In this document: positions 48,503-61,289 of the stretch, in pieces | How positions within the stretch are numbered: the first letter of the stretch is position 1 | Layout of the letters: every line of letters begins with the position of its first letter | Source of the DNA: Rusavskia elegans | Taxonomy: Eukaryota; Ascomycota; Lecanoromycetes; Teloschistales; Teloschistaceae | DNA: 64,000 nt | NCBI GenBank assembly: GCA_011316305.1 | Contig: SAUG01000059.1 | Coordinates: forward strand, 61,574 to 125,573 | Direction: 5' to 3' | Notes under the pieces: generated by a model | What the model was told of the DNA's origin: nothing | Seen by the model: only the letters and a program-made list of their open reading frames with translations | Database searches by the model: none | Made by a program: the position numbers and the translations under genes

Positions 48503-51345
48503 TCTTTCGAAAATTTTATAATATCTAATAAAAAGTTAAAAGAAAATTTATTAGAAAAGATTCCGGGCGAATATAAAAATTAGATAAATTTATTTCGAAA
48601 AGAAATAACTATAAAAATATTATCTAAATATTAATTATAGATTTATAAAATTAGATTTAAATTAGATAAATAATCTATATTTAGATCTATTTTTCTATTA
48701 TCTATAATAGAACTCGAAATATTCCGTAAATATTTAGATAAAAATATAAAAAAGAAATTTATTAGAAAATTTTAATTATCGGTAAAATATCCGATCTTTT
48801 TTATATTTAAAAAGGATAGAATATTCCGTCTATCTATTAATTACCCGAAGTTTAATAATATTACTATTAAAAACCGATATCTATTACTAAATATTAGCGA
48901 ATTTTAAAATAGATTTTTTAGAATATAATATTTTATAAAGCTCGACCTTCGAGAAATATATAACTTTTTATAAATAAAAGCCGGAAAAAACTAGAAAATA
49001 GATTTTCGAATACGGTATAGTTATTATAAATATACGGTTATATTATTTAAATTTTCTAACGTTTCGATAATATATTAAAATATAATTAATAATATATTTA
49101 GAAAATATCTAGATATATTTATTATCGCCTATTTCGATAATATTTTAGTTTATTTTAAAATATTCGAAGAATATAAATATTACGTTAGTAAGATTTTTAA
49201 ATATCTAGAAAGAAAAGCTTTAGGTTTTAAACCAAAAAAGTATAAATTTTATAAAAAAGAAATTAACTTCCTAGAATTTATTATAGAGCGAAACGGATTA
49301 TATATCGATTCTAGTAAACTAAAAGCTATTATAGAATAGAAAATACTAATAAATATTAAAAAAGTCTAAAGTTTCTTTAAATTTATAAACTATAATCGAA
49401 AGTTTATAAAAAATTATTTTAAAAAAGCTCTCGCTTTTATAACTTTAATAAAAGATACCGTTAAATAATATTAGAGAGAAAGGAAATAATAAATATTCGA
49501 AGATTTTAAAAAGGAATATATAAAAGATCTAATACTTAAAATATTTAATCCGAAAAAACTATTACGAATAGAAACGGATTCGTTAGATCTAGTTATTAAT
49601 ATATATCTTCTATAATAATATATTAGCAAGTAGTACCCGATCGTCTATATATCTAGAAAATTATCGCTAGCGGAATAAAACTATAATATCTATAATAAGG
49701 AATTACTAGCTATAGTAGCCGTACTAGAATAGTAGAAAGTATACGCCGAAAAATAGTTAGAATTAATAATTTTTATAGATTATAAAAATCTTCTATATTT
49801 TATAATAATAAAATAATTTAATAAAAGATAAATACGATAGTCTGAATTTTTCGGCTAGTATAAATTTAAAATATACTATATTCTAGATAAAAAAAATAGA
49901 AAAATAGACGTTCTAAATCGAAAAAGTAATTATATAAAAATAAAGAAAGTTTTTAACGGTAGTATTTTTAAAATTAATAAAGATAGATTACTATTAGTAA
50001 ATTAGTACGAGATAAATATAACGCTACGTATATTTAGAAACGACTAAAAATAGTTTTTTATTAAAAAAGAAAAACTATAAATACTAGATAATAAAATTGA
50101 CGAATATATTAAAAAATACTATAATAGAATACTATAAGGGTATTTAGATATAATAAAGATAATATAACTTTTATAATAATATTACTAGTTTTCTAATATA
50201 AAGAAATATATCGAAATATATATTAAAAAATATTTTAGTTATTAGTAAAATAAGTATACTATATATACTCGTTATAGAAAGATCCAGTATTAGAAACTAC
50301 CGGATTTATTATAAAAAGAAGTTACTATAGATTTTATTATTAAATTTTAATGTTAAAAAATTCGATAATAAATATAGAATACGACTTAATATTTAATATA
50401 ATAGATAGGTTTACTAAATATATCTATATAATCCTATTATAAAAAGATATTATTATAGAATAACTTAGATTTATAATTCTAGATCGATTATTTTAATACT
50501 ACGGACTACTAGAAATATTAATAAATAATAGAAATAAATTCTTTACTTCGAACTATTAAAAAATCCTTTATTTCTTAATTTAATATTAAATTAAAAATAT
50601 TAATAACTTTCTATCCGATAACGGATAGATAGATAAAATGTATTAACTAAACTTTAAAATAATATCTAAAATATTATATTAACAACGTTTAAAATAATTA
50701 GATTTCGTTTTTATTAATAGTATAACTAGTATTTAATATAAGAGAATCAAGTATAATAAAAGAAGTACCGTTCTATATAGAAAGTAAAAGAAATCCGAAT
50801 TTATTTAGATAACCGCTACTATATAAATTAGCGGAATTAACTATCTAAAAAATCTATATTTAGAAAAAAATCTATAAAAATATTCTAAAGATATAGAAAT
50901 ATTCGGATAACTATTAAAATAAAAGGCGAAAAATAGTATTTTGGTTAAAAAAAAGAGATAAGATATATCTTTTAATAAGAAACTTAAAGATAAAAACTTT
51001 AAATAAAAAATTTAACTATATTAAAGTCGGACTATTTTTAATTAAATAGATTAAAGGACTTTAGAACTTCGAATTTAATCTATTTAAAAATATTAAAGTA
51101 TATCCGGTATTTTATATATATTTTTTAAAACTAGCCGATCTCGGAACGGCGTTATAATAGATATTTAACTTCGAAATATAAAAAGAAAATATCTTTATAG
51201 TCGAAAAGATCCTATAATAAAAAGATTAGAATTATCTAATTAAATAGAAAGATTATTCTATTTCGGAAAATATTTAAGAACCTAAAAAATATTTAGTAAA
51301 CTGCTAGAAGATTCTATAGTAGTTCTACTAATAACGGATACCGAG
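48503..51345 (+). pseudogene. Element B reverse transcriptase, RNase H, integrase, chromodomain
   Basis: Continuation of B after D. Reverse transcriptase YFDNILVYF lies near 49,130-49,160, followed by an RNase H region, an integrase region and, at ~51,230-51,325, a chromodomain (NYLIK, KDYSISENI, EPKKYLVNC; the Trp codons have become TAG). About 580 bp of non-coding sequence follows before the 3' LTR. Confidence 0.8.
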
Positions 51346-51924
51346 AAATTCTAAAAAGAATCCCGTAGGTTATTTAAAATACTCTAGGTTTATAGAAATA
51401 GACTAAATAAATGACTATCGGAAAGATCTAAAGATTCTAGAATTTTGTTCTTTTCGATATTAAATATTTCTACTATAATAGCCTTTTTAATACGTTTATT
51501 TAATAAATCTATTTTTTAATAAAGTTATATTTTTTTTATAAAAGTAATATATATTTCTATCCGAATTTTCTTTTAAATTTTATAAACTTTTCGGATACTT
51601 TTATATAATTTAAATTTTTTATTCTTTAAATAATCTTATTTAGATTAGATTATCCGAAAATTATACCTCTATCTAAGGCGTAGATATTTACTATATTTTC
51701 TAGAATAAATATAAATTTTATAAATTCTTTTATATTTTATATAAATAGATAAGGTTTTTACTATAATATTACTAAAAAGTTTAATAAAGTCGGTAAATTT
51801 ATAACGATAAATAGTACTAGATTCGGGACGATATTAAAGTATAATATAGTAGAAAGGAAAGAAAGAAATTAAAATAGCGGGAAAAAAGTAAATTTTAAAA
51901 CGAAGTTAAAGAAAAAAAAAATAG

Positions 51925-52326
51925 TATTATAATTTTAGATTAGATCTTATACTAAATCTAGTAATTAGTAATAAACTTTTTAGTATATATTTAATATTTA
52001 AAGAGTATTTAGTAATTAACGTTACTTAGTAGTACTAATTATTTATTACTATTAAATAGATATTTAAATATTTAATTACGTTTAATATACTAATTATACT
52101 AACTATACTAATTATAGAAAGTTTTATTATCTATAAAGATCTTGAACTCGACGCCTTTATAGTTTATATTTAATTTATTAATTATTACTATATACTATTC
52201 TAGTAATTAAACTAATTTTTTTCCTATTAATTTAAAGTAATTACCTGTTATATCTTCGTTTATAGATATACCGATAAATTTAACTAAATTTTGGAGATAC
52301 CAGACTTTCTCGGTAGTTCTATAATA
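51925..52326 (+). repeat. Element B 3' LTR
   Basis: 402 bp, pairs with 33862-34264, preceded by a purine run (AAAGAAAAAAAAAATAG). Followed by the duplicated target GTTAT. Confidence 0.85.
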
Positions 52327-55300
52327 GTTATAGAAAAAGACTATTTCCGGTAATCTCGAAAAACGCATTCTAATAATTCTAGCTATTAATAAATAGGAAT
52401 TTATTTCAATTCCGGCTTTAATAGGTACTAGAAAATATAGTACGTTAATCGATATTTAGTTCCGGTTCTTCCGGATACGAATATCAGCGTTTTACGGTTT
52501 AGTAAACTTTTTAGCCTTTTTAGAGATACTAATTTCCTTTTATTAAAAAAGATCTACTAGAAACGCCTCCTATTTAAAGCGGCGCGAATTTCCTTCGATC
52601 TATATTTATAAATAGATCAGGAAATCTATAAGAGAATTTCTATCTAACGCGGTAAAACTTTATACTAGCGTATAATAATAGATTTTAGGGACTTTATAAT
52701 AATTAGCTTTAAAAATTAAAATTTTATTTTAGCCCGAACTTTTAATATTTAGCTTCGCTAGCTTCGTTTTAACGAGTTTATTAAATAGGAATTTATAAAG
52801 ATATATATAGCGAGAACTATTCTACTACGGAGAAAACTTATATCTAATACGCCGAATAGGATCCCGTCTATAGATATTATAGTAATAGATCCGCCGAATC
52901 ATATAATAATAATATTAAATACTATAATAGAATTTATAAAAAGTTAGAATATAAAGAGATTAGCTAAAATTTTATCGATACTAGGCCGAAGGCTTTCTAT
53001 TTATACTAGAAATATAACGTTTCGCTTATATTACGGAATAAATTATTTAAATATTTTAAAACCGTTTACTAGAATACGGAAAGTAACGAAGCCGAAATAT
53101 AAATATTTATCGCCGATAAATATTTTTCTAGTAAAGAAGATATTTTTATATCTAGCGTAATTATTTCGAATAGCGAATAGATTATAGAAATCGGTTTAGT
53201 TTTTAAACGTTTCTATTACGCCGTTTTTCTATTAGCTTTCCGTCCGAATATATCTAACGCTAAAGACGTTTATATTAATTCTAGATATATTATATTAATA
53301 GCCGATAGAAAATTTATTCCGGAAGATATTAAAATTAAAAAACTATCTAAAAAGATTCCTATTTGTAGTATAGATAAATAAATTTATTAAACGGATAAAT
53401 TCGCCGTTTTTACCTTCTATTTAAAAGGCGATATAACGGTAGTAGAATTTATAAAGGAAATCTATATCGTTAAAAATCTATAAACTAATTTACTACTAGC
53501 TATAGATATTTTAACTCCGGGAGAAATAATTTTAGATTATTAAAAATAGTAAATTATTATCGGTAGTTACGAAAACTTTAAAGTTAATTTCAATTCCTAT
53601 ATATATAAAAAGCCTAATTTTAGATATACTATTAGAATTTAAAATAAGATTATTTTATAATTTAATAGAATTATATAAATTTTAATATAATATCGAAACG
53701 ATATTTCCGGAAATTATAATTTCTTTTTCGAATTTAAATTAAAGTTAAAACCGAAAGTAAATTTTAGCTCTAACGGTAGCGTTTTTATCTATATAGTCGA
53801 CATTTCCTTTATTTTCGTAAACGTCTATAATATAAACTACTCGCCGGTAGTTTTATCTAAACGAATACGGCTTAAAAAAGTTATAAAAATCGGTATAAAG
53901 AATATTATATTATAACTTCTAATATAATTCCGCTCGCGGCAGAATTAATATAGAATATTATTAAATATACTGTTAAAAATTCAACGAAAAAAGTAGCTAT
54001 TAAAGCTACTACGATACTCGCCGCCGCTATAGTTATATAGAACGGAACCGTATATCGTCTAGAATTATCTAATATAATTAGTATACGGAACGTTTTAACG
54101 AATTAAAATATATTTTATATAATTAATAAAGTAAATTTTAGCGAGATTTTAGCGGGACTTAACGTAGATTCGGTTAAAAATATCGATTTCGCTATATTAG
54201 CCTTCTTTACTATATCTATAGATTTTAAATTAAAATATCGCCTATTTAATAGTATTACGGTTTACGGTAAACTACTAGTAGCGTAATAACTAGCCGCCGT
54301 TATCGAGAAATACGAGGACGTATTTACCGATTAAGGAACGATAATAGATATCTTTAAAAAGAAATAAATACTAATATCTCTAAAGAAAAAAACGAAGCCT
54401 ACGCCTTCGAAAGTTTATAATCTAAACTATATAGATTATATTAAACTAGATAAAATCTTTAATAAATTCTATAAATAAAGTAAATTAGAATATTTCGAAT
54501 AACTAACGCCTTTTATATATTCTATTTTTATAGTATAAAAGATTTTTCTAAATAGTATAAAAAAGGGACGAATAGTAGTTAATATTCGAGGCTTTAATAT
54601 TATTACGGAATCGGACAGTTATTTCCTTCTACTATAAACCGATACTATCGCCTTAATATTAGAATACCTCTATATTTCGGTCGTTAATATTATAGGATAG
54701 TTTTTTTAATTTAGAGTTAAACGTTATAATCGTTATAAATTTACTATAGTTTTTTATCGAAAATAGAAATAAACTTCGGTAGCGTTTATAGAATATAAAG
54801 GATTACTGCTATATATATAGCGCTAGACTGATAAACTATTCCGCCCGTTTAAAGATTTCGTTAAAGTCTATATAGTTAATATTATTATCTTTTTATATAG
54901 TTTAGAAAAATATTTAGAATATCTAGATTAATATTTCGTCCTATTCCGAGAAAAATAAATTAACCTCGCGCCTTCTAAGTTATTTGTAGGGTATTTTTTA
55001 GTTCGTTTATTCGGATAACGCGTTAACGTATTAGAAATAACTACTTTAAAAGATAAAATTAAAATTATTTCGGAAAAGGCTTTTCCGGAATATTTATAAA
55101 ATCTGGAAATCTACTTTAAAATAATTAAATAGCTTCGTTATACGGTTATAGAATTTATATAGCTCGCCGAATCTCTATAGAAAAAGAAGACTCTATTTAC
55201 GAAAAGACTCGAATAAAGCTTTAAAAGATTTAAACAAAAGTTTTAATTAACGAAATTAAAATATAATCCTATTTTAAAAGAAAAGAAATTATTTCGAATA

Positions 55301-57310
55301 CTTTAAATAGCTTTTAAATCACTAATCTTTTTCTACTATTTTATTTCAATAAAAAAACTCTATATTAACTTAGATATATTAAAGTAAATCGGCTTTATAG
55401 TAATTATCTACTATATTAACGGAAATTCCGATAGAAACTTTCTATCTACTAAAATATAGCTAAAAGTATTCCTAAGTAAATATTTTAATAACGCTAAATA
55501 AAACTATTAGCCTACCGAATTAAAAGTCGCCGGAGTCGTCTAGATAATAAAAAAGATTTACTATTTTATTCATTCTTTTTTAAAGCTGCTAGTAATTATA
55601 TATACGGATTATTCGGCGGCGGTCCCGATTTTAAAATAGATTTTATTTAAGATAATAAATACGGATAAATTAAATTTAAAGCTCGTTCGTATATTATAAT
55701 ATCTTCCAACCTTGAATATTAAATTACGTTATAAAGTAGATAAAATTAATATCGTTCCTAATATTTTATTATAATTCGAAACGAAGGTCTTTTATATTCC
55801 GGTTAAAAATAAAGAAGATATTCTAGACGTATTATACGGAAATATTAATATTAACGATAAAAGAAATATCTTCTAATACGCCCCGGATATCGTTATATCT
55901 ATATATTATATAATATTCGTCGAAATAGTAGATAAATTTAAATAATATATTAAAGAAGATTACGCTAATAATAAACGATAGACTAAAATTATTTTAATAC
56001 TACGAACCTAGAAACTAGATTATAATATTAAAGATAATAAATATCGCGTACCTAATATTAATTTCCGAATACGTAACGAACTTTTTTACTACGTTTCTAG
56101 AAATAGCCGAAATCGACTCTATATTCTAGATAAGCTCGCAAGTAAAGTTATTAACGAAGTTTATAACCGGTATTATTAAAGGTATTATCGTATATACGAA
56201 AAACTCTATTTATCGATCTTTATTCGTAATATATATAAAAGAATTAAAGAATATATAGAATACTATTATTAATACTAGTTAAATTAAAATAAATAATATA
56301 GATTTTATAGTTCTATTCATTTAATTCTTCTAAAAATACCGGCTAGATTATTTACTTTGTAGTTAATTAGACGAATCTCGTTATTATTATCTTATTCGTA
56401 TATAACTAGAATATTCTATTAGCTATTATTAGTAATAGAAATTATAAATTTATATCTTTTTTCTAGCGCCAAATCTTCCAGAAACTAGGAACGAAAATCC
56501 TAATATTTATAGCGTATTACCTATAAACCGATAGATAATCGGAACGAATTAATTAAATAATAAAAATTAGTTTCCGTTTCTAGTTTACGGAATATCCGGA
56601 TAAAGATTAGACTAAAGCTATTCTATTTCTATAGTTCGCGTTTAATAACGTAATCAGTTTCGCTACTAGTACGGCTCCTAACGAATTTATACTAGGTTTT
56701 CGTCCTAAAGATATAATTAGTATTTTATTACTCCTATCGCCGGAAGATATAGAATATTTAAAACCTATTAAATATATAGAAATAGAAAATATAATAGTCT
56801 TTAATACTATCTTTTCTAAAGTTCGTTATAATAATCTATATAAAGCCAAATTCTTTAAATTAGGCGTTAAGATTTTTCTAAAGCTTTATTACGGATATAC
56901 GCTGCTAGACGTTATTAATCGAAAGCTTTCGAATTAACGAGCCGGTCTCTTTAAAGTAATTTATAAGATCGGATATCTTACCTACAAATTAGAACATTCT
57001 TTTACTATAAAAATCTATTCTATTATCTTTATAATTTTATTAGAATTAGTATCTACCGGCGATAATCCTTTTAACCGGCTTCCGATTAATAACGAATTTT
57101 CCGCCGTCGAAATAGAATTTTCGAAAAAAGATTCTAATTAGTTCGAAGTAGAATAAATTATAGATCGACGAAAGATACGCTAGCGCTTCTAGTATCTAGT
57201 TAAATAGAAAGGTTATAGGCTGTAATATAATAACTAGTATAGGTTATAAGATTTAATATATTATATAGACCTTATTAACGAATATAATAAATCTATTTTC
57301 TTTTTATCTA
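52327..57310 (+). pseudogene. Element A pol remnant
   Basis: Resumes the frame interrupted by B. The reverse transcriptase is recognisable from VVNIRGFNIITESDSYFLL (~54,570-54,625) to YIVNIIIFLYSLEKYLEYL (~54,870-54,925). The integrase has a mutated HPQTDGQSERIN-type motif near 56,510-56,550 and a GPY/F-like C-terminal part. A chromodomain (YLVK, KGYRL, YRL) ends the frame near 57,290. Numerous RIP stops are present. Confidence 0.8.
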
Positions 57311-57547
57311 GAGCTCGTTATTATTAATAAACTAATTATATTCCAGAAATATTATAGTAATCGAAACTTTAAATATCTACGTCGCTAGTAGATTTTCTAC
57401 GATATTTCGGGCTGAAGTTAAAGCGTTTATAAATTATTATACCTCGCCGGCGCTCTATATATTTAATCTAGTATAATTATATTTTCTTTATATTCGGTAA
57501 AATATAACTACTATTTATTAACCGCGAAGCAAAAGATTTTATTACTA

Positions 57548-57666
57548 GATACTATAGCGTCGTAGTAGCGTATCTAGACTATAATACCGGATAATCTATT
57601 TCTATAAAAAACGGGTTTAAATTAATTAGTAATCTTTAGATCTAGATTCGATTCCTGGTAGTACTA
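57548..57666 (+). tRNA. tRNA-like sequence with an insertion, degenerate
   Basis: Begins GATACTA and ends with the T-arm CTAGATTCGATTCCTGG then TAGTACTA. The acceptor strands pair if both derive from GGCGCCA/TGGCGCC by RIP. A D-arm (GCGT..AGCGT) is present. The anticodon stem CTAGA pairs with TTTAG across a ~50-base insertion, and the loop CTATAAT would give anticodon ATA, possibly a RIP form of GTA (Tyr), a tRNA that commonly has an intron. A T-run follows. It is inside element A, between the chromodomain and the 3' LTR. Confidence 0.4.
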
Positions 57667-57763
57667 GTTCCTTTTTAATCTTTTTAATTGTTTTCTTTTC
57701 TTTTTATTTCCGATAAAATCTAATTACAATATATTCGTCTAAAAATAGATATTTATATTATCT

Positions 57764-57834
57764 GATACTATAGTATAGTAGTAGTACGTATCGCTTCTAT
57801 TGGTATAGCCCGAGTTCGATTCCTGGTGGCGCTA
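57764..57834 (+). tRNA. tRNA-like sequence, apparent anticodon TCT (Arg)
   Basis: 71 nt that fold fully into a cloverleaf: acceptor GATACTA/TGGCGCT (RIP forms of GGCGCCA/TGGCGCC), D-arm GTAT..GTAC, anticodon stem TATCG/TGGTA with loop CTTCTAT (T33, anticodon TCT, A37), 4-base variable region, T-arm CCGAG-TTCGATT-CCTGG, discriminator A. Immediately followed by TTTTCTTTT, a Pol III-type terminator. The mismatches are mostly G.U or A.C, as RIP would create. It shares its acceptor stem with the tRNA-like sequence 100 bases upstream. Confidence 0.55.
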
Positions 57835-57939
57835 TTTTCTTTTAACCTTTTAGCGTCTTTATTTTGACGTTTTTGAAGTTTTTAAACGTTTAATACGAGC
57901 GTATCGAAGGCGATGCTATTTTTCCGTTTTAGTGGTATT

Positions 57940-58181
57940 TGTTATAAGCTATTTAAATTGCTTGCAATTTATATAGAATTTAATAGAAATAGAAATACTG
58001 GCCGATAGTGCCGACTGACTAATACGCTGACTAAACCCGTTCAACCGCGGTTTATTGGCCCTGCGGGATTCGTTGCCCGATTAGGCCTAGCGCGCAGCCT
58101 TGTTCGCTTGTTTACAGAGGAATTTTCCATCTATATTAGAAATATCAAACTATTATTATTATATCAAATCGATTTATAATA
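57940..58181 (+). repeat. Element A 3' LTR
   Basis: 242 bp, less mutated than the 5' copy in its GC-rich core, followed by the duplicated target GATTT. Confidence 0.9.
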
Positions 58182-59190
58182 GATTTTTTTTTTATTTTCT
58201 TTTTCTATTAATAATTCTATTATATATTTCTAGAATAAAAACCAGTTAAAATCTTTTTATCGTATTTAATTAAAAGGAATTATAATAGCTTTTTTTTATT
58301 TTTTATATATCTATAATTTTTTAAAAAAATATAAAGTTAAAGTTAACTGTAATATTTATAGCGAGTATATTCGGATTTAGAAATTTTATAATCTTCTAAT
58401 TTCTAATACTATTTATATTTTCTTTTTTTCTATTCGTTTTTCTTTTATTAATTTTTTTTATAGGAAAACGTTTTAAAAATAAAAAAAATATATTCCGTTC
58501 TAATATTTTAAATATTTTTAAAAAATATTTCAAAATCTATTATTATATTAAATTCTTTCTAGATTCTAAAAAGAAAATTCGTAATCGGTATTTTATTTAA
58601 AAATCGGATTTCTACCGATTTTTAAAAAAGTAAAAATATTTTATTATTTATTATTACGTTTTAGATAAATATAAAAGTAATTTTATTATTTAAAAATAAC
58701 GTATTTTATTTTATTTTAATAAATTTAATAATTCTATAATATTTTACTTTTCTATTAGTTTTACGCTAGCTATATAAAAGGCGTCCGTTAAATTAATATC
58801 TAGATTTAATTCGGATAATTTCGACTATTTTTTAAAAGATTTCGATTTTTTTTAACTTTTAGAAATAATCTATTTTTAAAAGAATATCTAATTAAAAATT
58901 TATTTATCCGGTATCTTTCGCTTTTAATTATTTTTAAATTATATTTCGATATTATAAATCATTTCGGGGTCTTTTAAAATATCTATTAACTTTTACTTTC
59001 TAGCTATTATTTCGTTCTATAATAATAAAAATAAATTTTAATCGAATTTTTTACTTTTTAATTAAATATTTAATATAAGATCCGGTATTCTATCTAATCT
59101 AAAGTTATATTTAACTTTTTCTATTTTTCTAATAACGTTTCGGTATAGTTTTTTAATATCGTCTATCTATAGTCTTTAAATTATTTCTTA
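58182..59190 (+). mobile_element. Element X second unit, right part, truncated
   Basis: Continues the X internal sequence interrupted by A and aligns with ~29,260-30,250 of the first unit over about 1 kb. It ends near 59,190, where normal-composition DNA begins abruptly. The remaining ~1.4 kb of X is absent. Confidence 0.7.
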
Positions 59191-59612
59191 CGCCAAGCCA
59201 CCACTCTCGCCAAGCCTTACTCAAAACAGGTGTGCACTCACACTTTCCTTCCAAATGCACGCAATGCGCACCCGACGTTACAGGATGCAAATCGTGACAT
59301 TCGAAGAGCTTAATCAAGATGATCAAATTCTGACCAATTGGGGTCGAGGAATTGCGTGTGCGAAAAAAGACTCCTGGTGATGGTCGCTGACAGCCCTACT
59401 AGCCCTGCAAGGCCTGCGCCAAGCCCTCCCAAATCTGGTGTGCTCACCTTCCTGCTATATCCACTCAATGCGCATTTGGGTGAATTGAGGACCTCACTCA
59501 GACGTGTGATGTCATGGCTAGTTCTTCAAGTAAGATACATACACTGAGAGAGCAATCGAACTAAGATACATGATGAATCTCACCGCACCTTGACACATCA
59601 TGCTTAAGATTC
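59190..59612. other. 3' flank of the 422-aa gene
   Basis: Normal-composition DNA. A plus-strand open frame at 59338-59547 has no recognisable features. Two short similar segments (CAAGCC...TCACCTTCCTGC-like and CACTCACACTTTCCTTCC) recur but I cannot assign them. Confidence 0.4.
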
Positions 59613-60930
59613 TTACTCCATAATCGAAGATATCGACTTCCTCATCTCATCTGGTATATCCTGGCATCCTCGTGCGGACTCACATGTTTGAATCCACTGA
59701 TTGAATTGCGACCTGACAGTCTCTAGCGCCAGTACAGCATTCTCACTTCCCTGGTCAATCGCATCGCCGAAAACGGCAACTCCACAAAACTGCTCATCCA
59801 CATGGCGGATCTGCATGGCATGTTCGTCTACCTGGCGCGCCAGATCCTGATTCAGTCCGAGATATTGCGATCCGATCCACTGTGCAATCTCGCCTCTCCT
59901 GCGAGGGTAATCGGCCGTGGCGTTCCCAACCGCTTTATCGATTTCGTTGAAGATTCTTTGTAGCGATTCGACATCTTCTCTGTACCGGAGAGCCTTCGCG
60001 CCGACGTTCTTCATTTTCCTTCTTGGACCCTGGGAGGGATCTGAGAAGTCAAAGGTCCGCTCGTTAACGATATTGTCGTTGTTGACGAGCAAGCGACGAG
60101 GTATCAGAAGAGCTTTGGCGATGTTCCAACCCTTGTGAGCGGTTGTCGCTTCCACGTGCGTTACTGGAACGGCTGCGTAGGATGGGCCAATCGTGCTGAA
60201 CTGGGTCAAGGCATCGTAGAAATCTTGGCAGCTGCCGTTGACACGCTTGTACTGTGCTTGTGCCGTATTGAAGAGCTTGACGAGTTGATCTTGCATAGGG
60301 TGAGTGCCTTTCTGGATGGCCGTATCTAGCTCCTTAAGCAGCTTGGCCCCTTGTTCCATTTTGGCGCAAGGATTTTGGCTACCGTTGATTCCGACGAGGC
60401 CGCGGTCGGCCTGTCCCAAATTTTGGCTTCCTTGTCCAATCGGATATCGATAGTTGTCGACCTGCACCAAGGCCAGCCATGTAATCAGACCAAAGAAGGG
60501 CAAGGCGTAGCGAAGAGGCAGTCCGAGGACACGACGGCGCGACAGCTCCTTCTTGATAGAAGATCTCCTCCTCCTCAATGTTGGACTCTGCTGGTCATGG
60601 GCGTCGTGCGGGAGCTCTGCAAGGACTCCCGAGGCAGTATTCAGAGGGGCTGCTGTACTTGGTGCGGGCTGCGCCGTTGGAAAGTTGAAGGTGTTGTTTT
60701 GCGTCTGAGTGACTACTTATAGATTAGCGTTGGAGCTATCAGTTAATGACGACACCTTTACCTTTGTAGTCAACGACTCCTCCACCTATAAGATTGGGCT
60801 TGATGTTATTGCAGTATCCGTCCCAAAGTTTCTTGTACCGAGATGTTCCCCATGAGCCTTCCTGGGGCGAAAGCACGGCTGTAGCGTCATGGTCATCCTG
60901 ATCACTTGGATTTGTCGGAATAGACGCCAT
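59613..60930 (-). CDS. Putative type II membrane protein (422 aa, 2 exons)
   Basis: Exon 1 is 60930-60762 and exon 2 is 60712-59613. The 49-bp intron starts GTAAAG and has CTAAT shortly before ATAAGTAG. An acceptor 3 bp earlier (46 bp) is also in frame and adds one Val. The apparent start at 60578 is a TTG inside exon 2, so the ATG at 60930 is preferred. Residues 1-100 are polar, then a strongly basic stretch (RRRR..KK..RRR), one transmembrane helix (~119-141), and a ~280-residue domain with about five Cys and several N-glycosylation sequons. That order predicts a cytosolic N-terminus and a luminal or extracellular C-terminal domain. No catalytic motif or family recognised. It is divergent from the gene at 62084. 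Confidence 0.7.
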
Positions 60931-61289
60931 GAGAGGCTGGCAGCTAAGAAGGAGCTATCATCAGTATCGTGCTTGGCCGAGTGGGATCAGCAAGAGATAC
61001 GTACCGGGCAATTCGCGCGGACCAGACCGAAATTTCCCAGTGTATGTTGTCGACCCACTATTGCACCCTTTCTGCCCAAGATGTAGACAAGTGAGAGCGC
61101 CCAGTTGGAATACAGAAGAACGGAAAGGAAAGAGGTGGGTAAAGCGGGCTTTTTCCCACAAACCGATGTGCTTGTGGGACAACAACCTAGGTCAGGCAGC
61201 GTTGATTTCTACCTCTCCACTTCTTTGTCGTCCCGATCGATGAAACCGGGAGGTAGGTGGATCATGGTAGAGTACGACGAGATATGTCA

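Larger units (their letters stand above)
33862..52326 (+). mobile_element. Element B: Ty3/gypsy chromovirus inserted in A
   Basis: LTRs 33862-34264 (403 bp) and 51925-52326 (402 bp) with ends TATTAT..ATAATA, the RIP forms of TGTTAT..ATAACA. Target duplication GTTAT is perfect (33857-33861 and 52327-52331). Its own sequence is 34265-35785, 39975-40609, 40849-41084 and 48503-51924. Gag, protease, reverse transcriptase, integrase and chromodomain remnants follow in the standard Ty3/gypsy order when these segments are read in sequence. It is interrupted by C, a solo C LTR and D. Confidence 0.9.
32161..58181 (+). mobile_element. Element A: Ty3/gypsy chromovirus-like retrotransposon, host of the nest
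   Basis: LTRs 32161-32402 and 57940-58181, both 242 bp and highly alike (consensus ends TGTTATA..TATAACA). The target duplication GATTT is perfect (32156-32160 and 58182-58186). Its own sequence is 32403-33861 plus 52327-57939; the rest is element B with its inserts. Gag-like, reverse transcriptase, integrase and chromodomain remnants are all on the plus strand, so A was a complete element, later inactivated by RIP. Confidence 0.9.
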
